Assembly (NCBI RefSeq): GCF_000443995.1
Contig: NZ_AUMC01000006.1
Location: 248,001-312,000, forward strand
Source of the DNA: Bacteriovorax sp. BAL6_X
GTDB lineage: Bacteria > Bdellovibrionota > Bacteriovoracia > Bacteriovoracales > Bacteriovoracaceae
DNA: 64,000 bases
Reading direction: 5' to 3'
Shown: in pieces, positions 62,368 to 64,000 of the stretch
Layout: each line of letters opens with the position of its first letter
How positions within the stretch are numbered: position 1 is the first letter of the stretch
Notes under the pieces: model-generated
What the model was told of the DNA's origin: nothing
Seen by the model: the letters and a program-made list of their open reading frames with translations, nothing else
The model's database searches: none
Position numbers and translations under genes: made by a program

Positions 62368-63992
62368 ATTACACCAGTTAAGAGTAAGTAGACCTCTCTA
62401 ACATTTGCACGTACTACAGAGATCGATGTCATCATATCTGAGTAATAGATATGCTTACGCCCATCCTCTTTATGGTGAACTTTCGCAAAGTCCTCTCTTT
62501 CAGTCATAAGATGTCTCTTAAGTTCACGAGTGCTAACAACGACTTCGTTAATTTCTTCTTCAGTAGCAACTTGACCTTTATAGACAGAGATACTTCTTTG
62601 ATAAAGAGACTGTACTTCAGAAAAGTAACTTAGCAGACGATCTGTTTCATCAGCTGAGAGTTTCCAATTCTCATAGTACTTAGTTAGCATCGTTGTAAGC
62701 TTATCAAGACTATCTGCTAATTGTTCAAGGTCTGAAGCAATTTGCATCAACTTGATAGCATTGCGACTCTCAACTTCTTCAGCTCCATTAGCAATTACTT
62801 TTGAGATAAAATCATTTATCTCTAATTGAATATTATCAATGATTTTTTCGTAATCTTTAATTTTAGCAAGTGCCCGTGCACCTTTAGTAGGACTTTCTAT
62901 ATACTCGTGACATTTATCAAACATTCTTGAAACGATATCTAATAACTTTCCAATTTCTAGCTCGACTAAAACATAGGCCATTGTTGATGAAATATGTCTT
63001 CTCTCTCCTAAGAACTTAAGCTTAGGACGATCCTTAAACTTCGCGTCTGGATACATTCCTTTAATCAACTCTGACACGATATTCTTAAAGAAAAAATAAT
63101 TTAATATTGCAAGTGAGATAACAAAGAACTGCCCCACTATAATCAGGCCTAGGTTGCCCACTGTTGTTTCAACATTGTGGTCGATAATGACTATAAGTAA
63201 GAAACTTGCAAATGTCGCAACTAAATAATGTACAAGAGGATGAAGAGAAAGTCTTATAGCAAGAGGCCTTGCCACCTTTCGGGCCGTATTAAAATTAACA
63301 AAGAACGAACTTAGTGTTGATGCACAAATAATTGAGAAGCATACACTTGCAGGAAAAACTCGTGTAAATATCATAACAACTGAAATTGCTAACGTCATTG
63401 TTTGGCTTCTTAGAATGAAAGAAATCAAACATCCAATAACAAATCCAATTAAGAGATTTGTAAATAATGAGTAGTCGACAAATCTCATCACAATATCTTG
63501 GACGAAATTCCAAGTCAAAAGAGACACAAAGCTCTCATGCATAACCGAGATTCCTAAGAATAGGAACGCCAGGCCAAATAGTAGCTTCGTGAGTTTTCTT
63601 ACGAAATGTTGAGTGAAAACGAGACCTATGATAAGAGCAAAAGCCATCAGATTAAGGGCCAACTCTTGCTTGGCAAGCATCAAAATGAGAAAGATACTAA
63701 CGGCACCAATGGCCGAGCCAAACAGCATCGGAACCACGCGCTGTTTTCTCACCAAGTTTGCATTAACTAAGCCCACAGTCACAATATTTGCCATTGTCGG
63801 AGAAAACGCCAAAAGACTCAACCTTGCTCCATTCCAAAAATTGACAACAAAGTTCTTACCATCAATATCCGATGCTATATGTTTAATTGCAGTAGAGCCC
63901 AAACTCTGAATACCAGCGGATATGATTCGTTGCCCATAATAAAAAATAGCGAGTCCCGAGATGAAAAATAAAATCGTTTGCAAGTATTCCAT
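62364..63992 (-). CDS. Na/Pi cotransporter family protein with PhoU-like domain
   Basis: 542 residues. The N-terminal half has about eight to nine membrane helices with the two inverted half-repeats of the Na/Pi-cotransporter (NptA/PNaS) family (SAGIQSLGSTAI and SQTMTLAISV-like elements). The C-terminal half (about 330-542) is helical and PhoU-like (LDIVSRMFDKCHE, IKLMQIASDLEQLADSLDKLTTML). The ATG at 63992 is at the window edge, so the promoter is not seen. It probably imports or exports phosphate with Na. Confidence 0.85.
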   Translation of the reverse strand: MEYLQTILFFISGLAIFYYGQRIISAGIQSLGSTAIKHIASDIDGKNFVVNFWNGARLSLLAFSPTMANIVTVGLVNANLVRKQRVVPMLFGSAIGAVSIFLILMLAKQELALNLMAFALIIGLVFTQHFVRKLTKLLFGLAFLFLGISVMHESFVSLLTWNFVQDIVMRFVDYSLFTNLLIGFVIGCLISFILRSQTMTLAISVVMIFTRVFPASVCFSIICASTLSSFFVNFNTARKVARPLAIRLSLHPLVHYLVATFASFLLIVIIDHNVETTVGNLGLIIVGQFFVISLAILNYFFFKNIVSELIKGMYPDAKFKDRPKLKFLGERRHISSTMAYVLVELEIGKLLDIVSRMFDKCHEYIESPTKGARALAKIKDYEKIIDNIQLEINDFISKVIANGAEEVESRNAIKLMQIASDLEQLADSLDKLTTMLTKYYENWKLSADETDRLLSYFSEVQSLYQRSISVYKGQVATEEEINEVVVSTRELKRHLMTEREDFAKVHHKEDGRKHIYYSDMMTSISVVRANVREVYLLLTGVI

Positions 63993-64000
63993 GACTTATT

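Overview
The window reads as chromosomal DNA of a low-G+C (about 36-38% by eye), Gram-negative, flagellated predator-type bacterium, most likely Bdellovibrionota/Bacteriovoracales (inference). Support: a CarD-type regulator, a flagellin, sucCD-ndk, uvrB, a di-haem peroxidase with signal peptide, and an unusually high density of large exported proteins and lipoproteins with no recognisable family. No rRNA, complete tRNA or CRISPR array was found.

Layout. 1-2949: beta-oxidation end (3-hydroxyacyl-CoA dehydrogenase tail, thiolase, aldehyde dehydrogenase). 2987-6089: trypsin-like lipoprotein, DUF523 protein, a small unknown, a long perfect palindrome and flagellin. 6377-9882: an acidic repeat protein with a receiver-like N-terminus, translationally coupled to an HD-GYP-like protein that lacks the HD dyad; a sigma-28-like promoter sits at the start codon. 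9879-16559: metallophosphoesterase, HExxH peptidase, uvrB, carD, and a histidine kinase with a periplasmic partner. 16659-19176: sucC-sucD-ndk operon. 19382-25634: metallo-beta-lactamase-fold hydrolase, GYF-domain membrane protein, ureohydrolase, SleB-like wall hydrolase and cytochrome c peroxidase.

25.7-42.1 kb is an accessory island, more A+T-rich and full of debris. A frameshifted tyrosine-recombinase relic marks the left edge. Its centrepiece is an 8.1-kb teneurin-like RHS/YD-repeat gene whose tip carries an HELSH zinc-peptidase motif, followed by an overlapping small lipoprotein (possible immunity partner) and orphan fragments. To the right are a DUF3892 protein, an XRE-TerB-like regulator, a PIN-like gene split by an intact IS3-family element with a 3-bp target duplication, and an XRE regulator whose promoter is flanked by two TACACGTGTA palindromes.

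42.1-45.8 kb returns to core-like genes (YceI, outer-membrane barrel, secreted protein) with unusually structured intergenic DNA: a consensus sigma-54 promoter driving a candidate small RNA of about 90 nt, serial hairpins and a 54-bp tandem repeat. 45771-49043: ffh, a HAD phosphatase and a dihydrouridine synthase. 49141-62367: nine same-strand genes, eight with exported N-termini, including a 1669-residue Cys-rich lipoprotein, a subtilase and an EEP-family nuclease/phosphatase; this looks like an uncharacterised surface or secretion cluster. The window closes with a Na/Pi-cotransporter/PhoU-type protein.

The best candidates for something undescribed are the sigma-54 small RNA, the RHS island with its lipoprotein partner, the 49-62 kb exported cluster, and the repeat-protein/degenerate HD-GYP pair.
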